Under the pieces are notes generated by a model. The model had not been told where the DNA came from. It made no database searches and saw only the letters and a list, made by a program, of their open reading frames with translations. Shown here one piece after another: positions 1-12,300 of a DNA stretch of 64,000 bases (position 1 is its first letter; every line of letters begins with the position of its first letter). Origin of the DNA: Trochalopteron elliotii (lineage: Eukaryota > Chordata > Aves > Passeriformes > Leiothrichidae); NCBI GenBank assembly GCA_024734555.1, contig JANPWX010000639.1:695656-759655 (forward strand), read 5' to 3'. Position numbers and translations under genes: made by a program.

Positions 1-1255
1 AACATCTTGGCTAGCAAATGACAGCTCATTAGGAGTGCAAAAATATAGGCATATATGCCTATACAGATATAATTGCCAGAAACTAAGTGTTTGTACTTCA
101 GATTTATGTGACATCTCTTCATTATCAGAGTAAATTAATTTACCCTGAAAACTAAATGGATCTATACAATGCATGTATGCTGGTGCTTAGAAGATACAAA
201 TAAACATGAAGGAACCTTCATAAAAGTGAAATGCTAAAACTGCCAATACTTACTATTGCATCATTTTGGGAAAAAAAAAAAAAAGAAAAAAAGTAAGGAC
301 AGGATGTCCATAAATAAAAGCTGTTATTTTAAATCTGCTGAGAAACTCAGGTATAAATATATACCAGTGAGTCAGAAAGTGAGAGGGAAATATGTGGAGT
401 TTGATCATACCCTGTTTTAGGTGGATACAAATGATACAGAAGAAGGAAACTAAAGCCTTTAACTGCCTGAAATTCCAAGATTCAGACCTGTAAAGTACTA
501 AGCCAAAAAAACCATTCTAGCATATCTGCTGGAAAGAAACAGCATACAGCAAAAGTACTTCTATGCTAGGATCAGCAAAGTTGGAAAAGTTGTGAAGGAC
601 ACATACACAAAAGGAAAATACAGTGGAGAGGTACAGATAAAAGAAAAAAGAGATTATGGCAAACAATTGCTCTTTAGCATCAATGAATGCCATCCAAGTC
701 TATAAAACAGCTGGGGTTCCTCTGACTTTACAACACCAAATGCAACAGGTATTCCTTGGGGGTAAATATCTGCATGTGAAGCACTGCTATCAAAAACAGC
801 AAAAAATTTTGATAGGTGAAATACCTATATATGCTATACATATATACATGCATACTATATTTTGGTAAGAAGCAGCCACATAGTCTGAGAACATTTAACA
901 CGAATAGCACCAGATGCACTGGTACAGAACAAAAAAACGAAAGGAGGGGGAACCTCGAGCTCAGGTCCATCAGTGCCTTCTTAGCGCACAGTCACTCTGC
1001 TTCCACTTTCTTCAGATGTTTACCTGAGCTCAGCCAGTAAGTGAAGCATCATTTTACTCAAACAGCCATTTCATCCTGACAACAGCATCTGCACTTCCAT
1101 GAACATGTCCTAGCTTAAGCACAGACCAAAATCCACTGCTCAGAATGCATATTTGGAATGAAACCTCTGTTTCCACAATGGTCCTCACCACCCACAAAAG
1201 TTCCTGATTCCAAAATCTTTTTAAACAGAATTTATATATCTAAGATCTAGTTTTC
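1..1255. other. Non-coding DNA (GMDS intron), no gene seen
   Basis: AT-rich sequence with frequent stops in all frames and only short chance reading frames. A broken poly-A run lies near 271-291. No splice-flanked open segment or protein family is recognisable. By position it should belong to the GMDS intron downstream of the 97-bp exon at 23286-23382, transcribed from the minus strand. That assignment is an inference from gene orientation and not something visible here. Confidence 0.6.
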
Positions 1256-1334
1256 AGTGGTGGACTTCGTAGTATTAGGCCAATGATTGGACTGGATGAT
1301 CTTAAGAGTCCTTTCCAAACTAAATGATTCTACA
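1256..1334 (+). mobile_element. CR1 LINE 3'-end fragment (short, old)
   Basis: About 80 bp matches the terminal CR1 3' region. The visible order is a 'gtggtggactt' block, then 'attggactggatgatcttaa', then 'cctttccaaactaaatgattct'. This is the usual end of CR1 copies ahead of the short octamer tail. Only the extreme 3' end survives, which fits the severe 5' truncation typical of CR1 insertions. There is no coding capacity. It is antisense to the host gene and diverged, so it is an old insertion. Confidence 0.85.
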
Positions 1335-3210
1335 TACTTGGAACGTTCAGGACAGACTTTCTGAGGCTGCAATCTGAGCAGCTCCTTAATATGACTTTCT
1401 GTGATAGGCACCAGCAGAGATGCCTTCCCCTCATCCACTGGGTGGATTTGTTTCCTTCCACCTTGTCATAAAACAGATTCTCTCCATTACTCTGCAAAGG
1501 TGAACAGCAATTGCAAAATTTTGGAACTCATAATTTTTCAGTGTGCTCATGAAACCACCTCAAGACAGTTGGGAAAAGGTGCTGGAAAAGGCAATCCCTT
1601 ACTTGTAAGTCTCAGTTCTAGTCAACCTTGTTGCTTACAAACCCTACAGGTCTTCCATCCCTATGCGTGTCCACAACCTACTTTGAGTTCAGCAAGGCTG
1701 CTCATGTACAGAACTACTGCAAAGTCAGTTCATGAAGTCATCTCTTTACACAGATTTTCACAGGGTTTCTTTGAGATTCTGGTTCTTCAAGTGATAAATT
1801 GAAGCTGCCAAGGAAAGGCCACATTGCATCAAAAATCACAGCAAAGTGGGAGACAGTAAATGTCTTACATGCATGGAAATTGAATGGCAAGCTTGGCACT
1901 CAGAAGCAAAAGTGTTTGTGGATGCACCTTCTGAGTGCCGGTGGTGTTAAACACAGCCAGCCCTCACAGTCAGAGGCCCCTGCTGCAGTCAGATCTGAAT
2001 TTACCAGCACACTGCAGTTCAAGTAAAACATAGCCTTAATTTTCATTCTTGAAATCTGTGTTGCTTCTTGAACAGCACTTCAGGCTGAAAATGCATTCCA
2101 TAAACTGGAAATCTGAGCCTATTAGCACATCTAGAGAAATAATTGGATTAAAGCAGCAGGGGCCAGCAGGGATGGAAATTATCTATCCTTTAAACACATC
2201 TTAGTGACAAAAGCAAAATGTGTGAAAAACATTTAATGCTACTTCTTCAGTGCAGCCTAGCCATATGAAAAGCAACTTTCAATTTTACAATGGGCTTTGA
2301 GCCACCAGAGATATGATAGAAGGGAGTGGGAGGGAGAAATGAAGCTTAGCTAACTAATGAGTTGGGACTATCCGCTGTTTTTTTGGCTGAGGAGTTGTTG
2401 CTCAGTTAAATATAGCAGTTGTTCTCCTGGCAGTGCAGAGATGAACACCTCATGAAATGAATTAGTGACATTCTTCTGGTTTGATTTCTCATGATCTGTA
2501 AAATTTTAAAACTGATCCTAATTCCCAGATCTTAGTTTCTGTGCCAGACTCACCAGACAGGAAAATATTAATCTGCTGGGATTTTTCAAGGAATTTTTTA
2601 CATCTAGAAATGCTGAGAACATGTTCCTCCAAAATCAAGTAACAGCCATGCTACTCTCCTCCTTGCTTTCAAAATTACTTTTAACTTCTGCAAGTCTACA
2701 ATGCTTCTACCACTCAGAATACAGTGGCTTTTGAAGGAGAGAAGAGGATGTAAAACTATTCCATTTTTTCCAACTAATCCAGTTCTACTTGGTGCTCAAT
2801 CCAGCACTGGGAAAGCGTTGCCTTCACAGAATAGGAGCACTGCAATTTCATTAAGACTCCATCTGAGTCCTCCCTGGGACTTTATGTCAGTGCTTTGGCT
2901 GCCACTTCCCTGGGCCAGCTTTGCACCAGGGAGAAATTAAAACATGCAGTGTGAGGATGCATCTCTGCAGGCCAGGACTTCCAGACAAGCACTCACAGGA
3001 CATGAAGGACAAGGTGGGTGCAACACAACACACTGAGTAACTAGGGGACAGACTAAACATTTACAGCTAAAGCTCTCACTTCAGAATCCGTTTCAGAAAG
3101 TATGAAAAGCAAATGCCTGTGACTGTAGCTGTGGCAATTTCCATCATCTAAGGGCTACTTTGGATCCCAAATACACTAGTTTGATTTTCCTACATCATAC
3201 AAGAAGTGGG

Positions 3211-3226
3211 AAAAAAAAAAAAAAAA
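3211..3226. repeat. Poly-A tract
   Basis: Sixteen consecutive A residues flanked by 'gtggg' and 'gtga'. There is no upstream polyadenylation signal or retrocopy-like sequence, so it is most simply a mononucleotide slippage repeat. Confidence 0.9.
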
Positions 3227-5954
3227 GTGATAAATGTGGAAGAAATTGATGTCTGAAATTGCAAGGACAGATCATCCAATGTTGTGATATTTGTGCGACT
3301 GGGAGGAGGCATAAAGTGTTTAATGACAAGGTTTACAAAGCTTGCTCAGTTTGTGGATATTTTCCAGGAAGAGAAAACAAGTCAAAGAAGGTACAGCCAT
3401 TAATTCCAGTTAAAAATCCTCAGATCTCTTCAAACCTTGATTGTACCTTGCTTATTTATACATAAGGTGATACTTAAATGCTGACGTCCATATAATGCTG
3501 AAAATTGATGCAGAGTGGTAGCCAGCCTGGATTTTGAGTTAAATATGCCCATCTGAAAATAATACAAAGAACTAGCTAAAGGTTAATACTGATAACAACA
3601 TTTTGCCTCCTCGAGGCAGACATGATGTTATAAATGTAAAATTTCCAAGTTTTGTGGGGCGTGGGGGATTCCTTAAAACTGACGCATCCCTTCCCTCGGG
3701 CATTGTCAAATCTCAAACTGAACTGGGAAGCTAACACTTGTCTTCCTACACTAGACAGACTCAAAAGAGAAGATTCTGCTGGAAACATCTATGTTAAGAT
3801 CTGCCAAGAAAGCATGTTTTCTCAACAAGAAGTGATTGTCTCTATTTTCTTTGTCTCAGACATGTAAACAAATTATTGATTCAACTATTTCACATTCTGG
3901 ACATGGCATTAATCACAATTTTGATAATGAAACTCCCTCCCACTTCGTAGCTTATACCTTGAGGAGCCCCATGAAACACATAATAAAACACTTGAGAGCT
4001 CATTGAGGGAATTCAGCACAACAAATACCTGGAGGAAAGATTATAATCTGTTTCCTTTCCACAGAGTCAACAAGACTAAAGACTGCCCACTTGATTGTGT
4101 CCCTTTCCTCAGGGCGAGTCAGAGACGCAAGTCAAAGTTATTTGCTTGACAGAAAACACAGGAAGAAAGAAAAAAAAGCAAAAAGCGCCTGAATTTGCAG
4201 TCTGGATGGGTCCTGCCTGGTGGCAGATGTGGCGGGCTGGTGGTACATGGCATTTCTTGCTGTCTGGCTTTGCATGTGTTCAGCCTAAGTGCCCGGAGTC
4301 TGGAACTTTTTTTGAGCAAGCCAAATTACCCTTAACCACATAACCACACCGCCCCATGTGTGACCTCTCCTCCTGGATCTGGAAGGACCCACCCTCTCCG
4401 TGAAAGACAGTTAATTGCATCTCCATAATAATTGAGCCCAAAGACTGCTAGTAAGTAGAGGCTATCAATTGTGTTGAAGTATGACTTCTGCTTTTTGTGT
4501 TCCAGATTACTATCCACCAAGGATTTCCTAAAGCTCTTGGACTCTAGCCCTCATATGCAAAGACAATCTGAAGTGTTAAATGAGATGCTGAGTTGTAGCT
4601 CTTGCTATGGCCAACGCAGATTATTTCCACTGAGGAAACCACCTCCTTTCTTAATTGCAGGGAGGTGTTTCACGTGCTCATTTTACAGCCAGTGTTTGCA
4701 TCGACAGAGATAACTGTGAACTCTGAAGTGTAAAGTGAGAATTAAAAAGTTTCCAAGATTGCAAAGAGCACACAGTAACTTAATAAAAACTTGTTTAGAA
4801 AGCCAAGCATAATGTGTGTTATATTACACCAATCCTAGATCAAGAGCCTAGGACTGAAAACACAGAGAGAATTTAAAGTCACAAAAAGCTTCTCAAGTTG
4901 AAAGTCTTGCTGAAGCAATGATTATTGCTTTATTTTTTCCAAAGAAAACCTTCTATTTTGAAACTTTTATTTTGGAGAACTATTAACCCTTTCACCTCAA
5001 AATGCAAGTAACTTGAACACTAAAATCTTCAGTTTAATCTTAGAGTGTACAATGGCTCTTCTGCTTTTCTGCACAGATGTCACATTTCTCCAGCCTATGG
5101 TCAGAACTGCCACTGAATACATGCAAAATTTTGTACTTGCACTATTTAGTGTCAGCTAAGTAAAATCTGTTATTCTCAGCGCATAGCGTCTCCAAATAAA
5201 AGACCAGCATTTTATCTGAAGGAAACTGAATATGGAAATCAACAGAAAACACCACTTAGTTGCCACCTCAGCCACTACTGAAGACAATTATGCTTGGGCA
5301 AGGTTACTTGCAGTAAATATACTACTTTTCTTTTACAGTGCCTGTCAGTCAGTGTTAGCTGATTTGGAGAACTGAGGTCACTTCTGAGATGCTTATATTA
5401 AGAACCTTTGAATTGAGTATGACTGGTGAAATAAAATACTTGTTTTCCAAAGGATGAACATTTACAGCTAAAGTAAGCCTTCCCTCAGTGTCTCTGTCTT
5501 TCCACTGCTCCTGGCTGCAGAGGTGTATTTATACCACAATGCTGCTGAACTGCAGACCTTTTCATAGAGCTGCAGCTTTGCTGGCAAGAATTTCAAGCCT
5601 ATGGGCCAAGACACTGGCCATCCCTTCCTTCCTCTGTGAGTAACCCTGGAGGGGATGCCTCACCCAAAATTCAGAACTCAAAAGCAGGACTCAAGATGCC
5701 AGGGAACAGCCTACAGTGTCCCTCTATCTAATAATAGTGTGATTACTGTGAGCTATTGATGTGAGACTGAGTTTGGGAGTGAATTAAGCATGTTATCACT
5801 GTGGTTTTTTTTTTTCCTTCAAAGCTGACTTTCTTCACGATCACAGCAAATAAGTGAAAGCATCTGAGTGGCAATGGAACTTCAGCATGAGGCCTTCTAA
5901 CTGCAGCATTTCATCAGAGAAAAAGCAGAGGGAAGGAGGCAAAGGTTTCGAAAT

Positions 5955-6049
5955 GGACAGGACAGGACAGGAAGGACAGGACAGGACAGAGTGTTTGTGT
6001 GCACGAGTGTGTGTGTGTTTCTTTAAATTACCAAAACAACAACAACAAA
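5955..6049. repeat. Compound microsatellite: (GGACA)n, (GT)n, (AAC)n
   Basis: Seven near-perfect GGACA-type pentamers run from 5955 to 5989, interrupted once by an extra 'ag'. A short GT run follows at about 6006-6018, and an AAC run at about 6034-6049. Three different repeat classes lie within 95 bp. Such loci often vary in length between individuals. Confidence 0.9.
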
Positions 6050-7593
6050 TTGGTAACTGCAATTCCCATTCTTAACGCTGCCCAGACTTAGGGTGGAATT
6101 ACCACTCCCTCTCCTTCCAGTCATCCCATCAAAAGCCCTCACTGAGGGGCATAAAACATTTTATTGAACGCATCCACTCTCCAGGAATTAGGATCCCTTT
6201 TGTGAAAACACATCATGGAAATGAGATGTGGGGTCCACTGAAGGCTGTGGTCAGGATTTCAACCTCCACCTGACTGATCATTTCCACACTTTACTCTCTG
6301 ACCACTGTATGCTGCAAGATGGTTTACAACAGGCACCAGTACCACAGTACATTTAAATCAATTTCACCTGAAGAACAAATAGCTCCACTTGTAGTGTATG
6401 TCAAGTGTTAAGAGATCTGTTTCACAGCCCACTTCAACATATTTTCTTAAGGGGACATATGCTGTTTGTAAGGCTATCTTCCCATTCTCCACTAACAACA
6501 GTTCCTAAGGTTCTCATTTCATTAACCTTTGCTGCCTTGGCTGACAATTACAAGCAGGAAGGGTGGGATGTACTTAATTCGAAGATCCCCAAGTCCAAAT
6601 ATCCTTGTAGCCAGAATATTTTTTTTAAATAATGCTATCATCAAGATCTGCTCTTCTACAGCACAGGTATAAAAAACTTTGGTATATTTGAGCATAACAC
6701 CAAGGAAACCAGGCAAGAAGCTAGTAATAGCAATTATGATATATTCACCACTCATGAATATCTGTTGTCATTTGTAATTTCTATTGCCAAAGCCATCACT
6801 ATTTAGCATCTTTTTCTAATGTTCCACTCATTAGCTAACACCCATAAATAGAGGTATTTATTTTTAATAGTGCTCCCTGGTGAAAATCCCTTATAAAATT
6901 CCACAGTTTTCTACATTAACAGTCCCTAGTGCTTTGTTTTACAGAAGTGCTAGGATAGTGCTCTGGGCAATTACTCAACAGTATTGGAGTACAAGAGTTG
7001 TTAACCTATGGCTCTGAATCAGCAAAGCTATAAATATACCCTAACACGTTATTTAATTAAAAGAATGGTAAGCTTCCAAACATCTGTGTTTCTTCAGATA
7101 ACCTTCTACAAATACACCCAAACTGGGACTTTAGAGATGGCTAATGAAAACACCTATCAGGAGCAAAGGACCAAATAGAAATATTCACAACTGTTAGTAA
7201 TTCTGTCAGGGGAAAAAAAGTTTCCTTCAATAAAAAGAAAAAAAATTGGTTTTCTTTCTACTAAGTAAGCAGCAGTTTCTTATAGGTGCTTTCAGTCTAC
7301 TCTGAAGCTGTGTGAAATATCTTGTCAAACAAACCTGAGAAAGTACCAATTTGGCTGTGAAGTTCTGTCATTTTCTGTTTTGTAATCTTGTCCCTGGCTA
7401 AGCACAAGAAACTGTACAAGATACAGACTTTTTAGCTCTTAAGAGAGTGTAAGAAACACTTTCCAAAAGGCACTGTTTGAGCTCTCATGAACCTCTTTTT
7501 CCCTCTTTTATGACTCCTCAGCAACTCAACTGGTTTCAGACTGTAGAGCTGTCCCTCCAGCTGGTGTTTGCCTCATGACAGAGTTGCACATGG

Positions 7594-7610
7594 ATTACAA
7601 TTCCCAGCAG
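7594..7610 (+). promoter_or_regulatory. Candidate ZNF143/THAP11-type motif
   Basis: The sequence 'attacaattcccagca' closely resembles the vertebrate ACTACAATTCCCAGCATGC-type motif bound by ZNF143 and THAP11. The TACAATTCCCAGCA core is intact, but the 3' 'TGC' is changed to 'gtc'. The motif usually sits in promoters, and no promoter or CpG island is visible here. It is only a motif match without binding evidence. Confidence 0.3.
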
Positions 7611-7620
7611 TCACTGAGCA

Positions 7621-7643
7621 CTGTTTAAATGGGATTTAAACAG
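7621..7643. repeat. Perfect 10-bp inverted repeat (loop GGG)
   Basis: The arms CTGTTTAAAT and ATTTAAACAG are exactly complementary and are separated by 'ggg'. The structure starts 11 bp beyond the ZNF143-like motif. It can form a hairpin in RNA from either strand or a small DNA cruciform. No Rho-independent-terminator logic applies in this eukaryotic context. Confidence 0.85.
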
Positions 7644-8651
7644 AGAAGAAAGAGAGAGAAAGCACATGCATGTGCACGACACATGCATTTCATCAAGAAT
7701 GAACACCAAATCAAGTTCTGTTTCACTTACTTACCAATATCTGGGAAAAAAACCCCAACAACCTACACCAAGAAGCTGCATTCTTTTCCTTCTTTTCACC
7801 AGTAGAATATTTCCAGGCATGTGCTTTTTTTTTTGTTTTTGCTCTGGGATTCTTGGAGATATTTTTAAAAGGCATCTCCTGGAATAAAACCTTAAGTTCT
7901 GTTTCTGTAAAAAGATTGGGAAGACACTTGTGTATTCAGCTAGCTGGGCAGCAAAAACAGAGAGCAGTATAGGTGCTGGGGAATAACAGAAGTGGGGAGT
8001 TAGTGTTCTGGGGCAAGAGTCTCATATTTGAGGAAAAAAAAAGCATAAAGCAAAACAGAAGTATTTTAGCTCTGAAGAGATGTAACAGTAAAAATGCAAT
8101 GTCTAAACACATTTAAAAAGGAGTGATAACAGACAATTGGGGGGAAAGAGGAAGGAAAATAGTGGAATGACTAATGATGTTATTGGAAAATGGGTGATTA
8201 GATGATGAAAATGCAGAGAATTAAGTGTAAGGCTAGGGAGAATAATAAAGTATGAAGACAGTGTATCTCAACAGAGGGGTCATATATTGAAAAGAAACAG
8301 GATGGGAGACAAGCCTTAGCCCTGCAAAAATACTGCACAGTCTCCACATGACATCGCCATTAGCAGAAATAAGCTGATACCTAAGCCTTCACTCAAGTAG
8401 TTTGGTAATAATAAACTTCCTCTGTAAAGCCCATTTTTTTGTAGAAGTACGGGAAGGTCACAGTTTAAATGAAAATGAGTTCCCAGCTCCCTGCACAAAA
8501 CTTTCTGAGCCTCTAGCATCAGAAATCACATAAAACTTTCCAAGGGTCACAGAAAATCAATGACAAAATGATCCTTAACATAAATTTTCAATTTTTAGTA
8601 GAAAACAACAAGATAGGTGTATTTACATCTGTTAGGTACTTAATGTACAAA

Positions 8652-9370
8652 CTGGGGAACGAGAGGCTGGAGAGCAGCCCCATGGAAAGGTAACTGGGAG
8701 TCCTGGTTGATGGCAAGTTGGACATGAGCCAGCAGTGCCCTGGCAGCCAGGAGGGCCAACCCAGTCCTGGGGGGCATCAGGCACAGCATGGCCAGGTGGG
8801 CAAGGGAGGGGATTGTCCCGCTCTGCTCTGCACTGGGGCAGCCTCACCTCCAGTGCTGGGGATAGTTTTGGGTGCCACAATATAAAAAAGACAGTGAGCT
8901 ATTAGAGAGTGTCCAAAGGAGAGCCACAAGAATGGTGAAGGGCCTTGAGGGGAAGCCATATGAGGAGCGGCTGAGGTCACTTGGTCTGTTCAGCCTGGAG
9001 AACAGGAGGCTGAGGGGAAACCTCATTATAACTTCCTTGTGAGGGGAAGAGGAGGGGCAGGCACTGATCTCTTCATTCTTGTGACCACTGACAGGACCCA
9101 AGGGAATGGCCTGAAGTTGTGTCTGGGGAGGTTTAGGTTGCATATCTGGAAAAGCTTCTTCACCCAGAGGGTGTTTGGGGACAGGAACAGGCTCTCCAGG
9201 GAAGTGGTCACAGCACCAAATTGGACAGAGTTCAGGAAGTGTTTGGGAAATGCCCTCAAACACATGGTGTGACTCTTGGGGTGTCCTGTGCAGGGCCAGG
9301 AGTTGGATTTTAATGATCATTGTGGGTCCTGCCCAACTCAGGATATTCTATGATTCTATTCTACGATTCT
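8652..9370 (+). mobile_element. CR1 LINE, 5'-truncated, 3' end present
   Basis: About 720 bp of a CR1 non-LTR retrotransposon, read on the plus strand. Visible blocks in order include 'agccagcagtgccctggcag', 'gggcatcaggcacagcatgg', 'ggagagccacaagaatggtg', 'ctgttcagcctggagaacag', 'gcttcttcacccagagggtg' and a tail of repeated ATTCTATG/ATTCT units (about 9343-9370). The first part is the end of the reverse-transcriptase ORF, and the remainder is 3' UTR. There is no intact ORF, since the long minus-strand frame across it is antisense. CR1 copies are usually 5'-truncated like this and end in a short octamer tail, not poly-A. This element is the best evidence that the window is avian. Confidence 0.95.
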
Positions 9371-12300
9371 AACTGCATCTTTTTGAAAGAGGAAAAAGCC
9401 AGGTACTATACAATCCATGTAAGGACTGGATAAAATCACATTTACTGCCTACAAGGTTTCCAGTACTTTGAATCTAAAGTATGTGTTACTAAAGTCCGCC
9501 ACCAGGGCTGTTCGTGAAGACACCTTGCAACTGCTGAAAATATGCACTGGTTGAAGTTTATAGTAACAGAGTTACCAGTGTAACACTTCTATGATACAGC
9601 CAAGAAGCCACTACGTCACAACATTTTTTCCACATGAAGAATAAATTTGCAGAATTGGCTAATGAGCTGATAGTAGAGACTGGAGTGCCAGATAGTCTCA
9701 TTTTCTTTGGATCTTCCTTTACTGCGGGAACATGAGAGCTTTATATTTAAAAAATGTGTCAGTACAAATATGTAAGTTTACAGTTGCAGACCATTAATTT
9801 GAAACGCTAATGCAAAGACAGAAGTGCCTAAAATTTCAGAACAGACTTCCATTGATCCACCAAAGAGTGGAAAGTACTAATAAAAATACTGTAAAACATT
9901 TAAAGATGGTATCCAAAGAATTTCCAGCAAGAGGACGAGCTCCTTGGGTCTAGGGCACTGAAAAGCTGTCTTGTTACCCAGACACTGATCTAGGCTTGGT
10001 GTGCTTCCTTCAGCTTTTGCATGCAGGTGAAAGTCAGCATTTATGGGGCAGAATCTTAGAAGATGTAATAAATAGTTTCCCACATAGGTTTCTCTAAAAC
10101 CTTCACAAAGAAATGGTGATTATTGCAGCCTGTGTCTGAAAACCACTGCCATCACCCAGGATCTTGATGCTCTAGTTGTGCTGCAAATCAGAACCAAAAG
10201 AAATTTTCCTGCACAAAATGTTCATAATCCAAGGCCATGCTGCACATTACTGAACCAGCTAACAACATGAAATCATATTGCTACCATGACAAACAGGCTT
10301 TTATATGAGCTAATTTACCCTGTTTCTGCTGCATGAAACAGTTCACACTGTTGTGACTAGATTTTTCTCCTTTGCTCAGCCTAAATCATTAGGTCAAGTT
10401 GCATTCCCATGCCCACAGTACAGGAAATGGAGCACAAATAAATAGAGAGACAGTGCAAGAAGACAACAACAAACAACAGTGGTCATCAAGATGCTCAAGA
10501 AGTCATAGCACATTACTTGCATGCAGTGATTTTTGAAGGCAACAAAGGAGTTTTCAGGAGGGATCTGAGGGCACAGAAAGGAGAATCTGCTTTCTTTGCA
10601 GCAGCAGTCAGTGGGATGTTTTGTAGACAGGGCAAAAAAGAAGCAACAAAACAGGATGCTTGTAAGCTGCCTCTCCACAAAGCACCACCTTTTTAGGCAA
10701 AAAAAAAATTGATTTGGGGTATGTGAAAAAACCAAAGCAAACACTGTATGGGACATGAGGAAATGATTTTGTCAGCATGCCTGGAACTTGGTTTTGGAGG
10801 GAGCCATCTCTGTATCTATGCCTAAGGCCATGAGAATATTCAAAGCCACTTCATATTCAGCAACATGATACTCAATGGGATGATTTCAGTTCGGGTCCAC
10901 ATGAAGTCTGTCAGGCTAAAGGCCCTACATATTCTATTCTTTTGAAGAAGCCTAAATGTGAAGCTGAAATATACTTGATTTGACATGAAAAAACAGGAAG
11001 AGTTTATCAAAAGAGGATATTAGTAGTTTTCACAGTGCTAGGCTTAACTGTACAATGTTTCTGGAAATGTTTAATAGAACAAAAGTATGTGAAAAAAAAA
11101 GAAAAACAAAAAAGCTGCAGGCACAGCTGATGTAAATGTTTGAGTTGCCTTTTTTTTTAAATAATAATTTTTATATTGCCTAAATCCCTAAAGTCAGAGT
11201 CTGGAGTATCCTGGACTCTGTCTGGAGGTTTCCCAAAAATCACTGCTTGTCAACACCCGTCTCACAGAAATGAGCCTGTTTACCTCCACCACTGCCTTGT
11301 CAAGTCATCTCTTCCCAGTAGCATTGCAGTTAAAATTGGTATTCTTACAGAGATGTCTAACCCTCCCTTTCCTTATTCAGGAATTTCTCTAACAGCCAAA
11401 GTCCAAGTTAAAATAATTTACATCAACATGCTTCAATGCTTTTCTTCAAGGTGCATTTCTACATAGATCACTGCAATTGGTTAGATGGTACTTTTTATGA
11501 GGAGATAAATATATGGTGAGTTGATAGCAATGAAAAAAAGGGAAATGCAAAAAGTTTTAACTGGATATTCATTCACTTTGAACCCTGATCCAAAGCGAAC
11601 ATTTCCTGTAGAGGAGCTTGATATAAAGCTTATTTCTTTGCCTTAAGAATCTCATTATGGCTTTTGGAAGTGACACACAGGTGCAATACCTGTACTGGAG
11701 CATGCCAATCTCCTGGGCTGTCTTTGACAGGTTACACAGGATCCCGAGAAAGCCTTCATATCACCCAGTGTTTGAGGACACTCTAGAGGTCTTGAGGCTT
11801 TGCTCTGCAAACAGTGTCCCCAAGTTCTCGGCAGTCAAAAAAGACATTGAGGGACAACCCAGATTCTGAAGGCTTTACAGAAAAAAAACATAGTCAGCAA
11901 CAAGGGAAAAAATGGTATAGAAACCAAGGAGGCATCCACATCTAATGTGCTGAGTTCTTTCTGTCTCTAGTCACCATTGGCATTCATTGGTTGGTGTGTG
12001 GAAAAAAAGTTATTGATTACATTCCTCTGACCACTTCAGCAGGCCCTTTCCTTTTTCTGTGATAAATAGGACAATACTTGGTAGTCCCAGCCAAAAGCAA
12101 CAACGACTCCAACCACTTTGTCACATTTCTAAATGGTCCCTCCCAGCTCAAAGTCCTGGTAAGTCGTGAGTTGTCTGCATGCCAGTGTACAAAATGGCCA
12201 TTTGATGAACTCTGGCGTATAATAGTGATCCTTACAAATTCCACAGCAAGTACACAAGCTGTCACATACCTGCACATATGAAGGGTTTTCCCTGGAAGTT

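Larger units (their letters stand above)
1335..8651. other. Non-coding intronic DNA with scattered simple repeats
   Basis: No coding exon can be supported. Open frames here (for example 1401-1802 and 3259-3465 on the plus strand) have no recognisable domain and lack convincing flanking splice signals. The stretch contains a poly-A run (3211-3226), a compound GGACA/GT/AAC microsatellite (5955-6049), a ZNF143-like motif (7594-7610) and a perfect inverted repeat (7621-7643), which are listed separately. Otherwise it is ordinary AT-rich intron. Confidence 0.6.

Noticed and set aside
1401..1802. 133-codon plus-strand open frame just after the CR1 tail
   Set aside because: Composition and sequence are unlike any known family, with no promoter or splice evidence.
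3259..3465. Plus-strand frame with a CxxC-x16-CxxC pattern resembling a small zinc ribbon
   Set aside because: The pattern is short, the rest of the frame is featureless, and the flanking splice signals are weak. Chance occurrence is more likely than an exon.
8844..9320. 158-codon minus-strand open frame
   Set aside because: It lies wholly within the CR1 3' region and is antisense to it, so it is a by-product of the GC-rich repeat.
9492..9512. CCACCAGGG resembling the start of a CTCF site
   Set aside because: The second half of the consensus (GGCGC) is absent, so the match is too weak to list.
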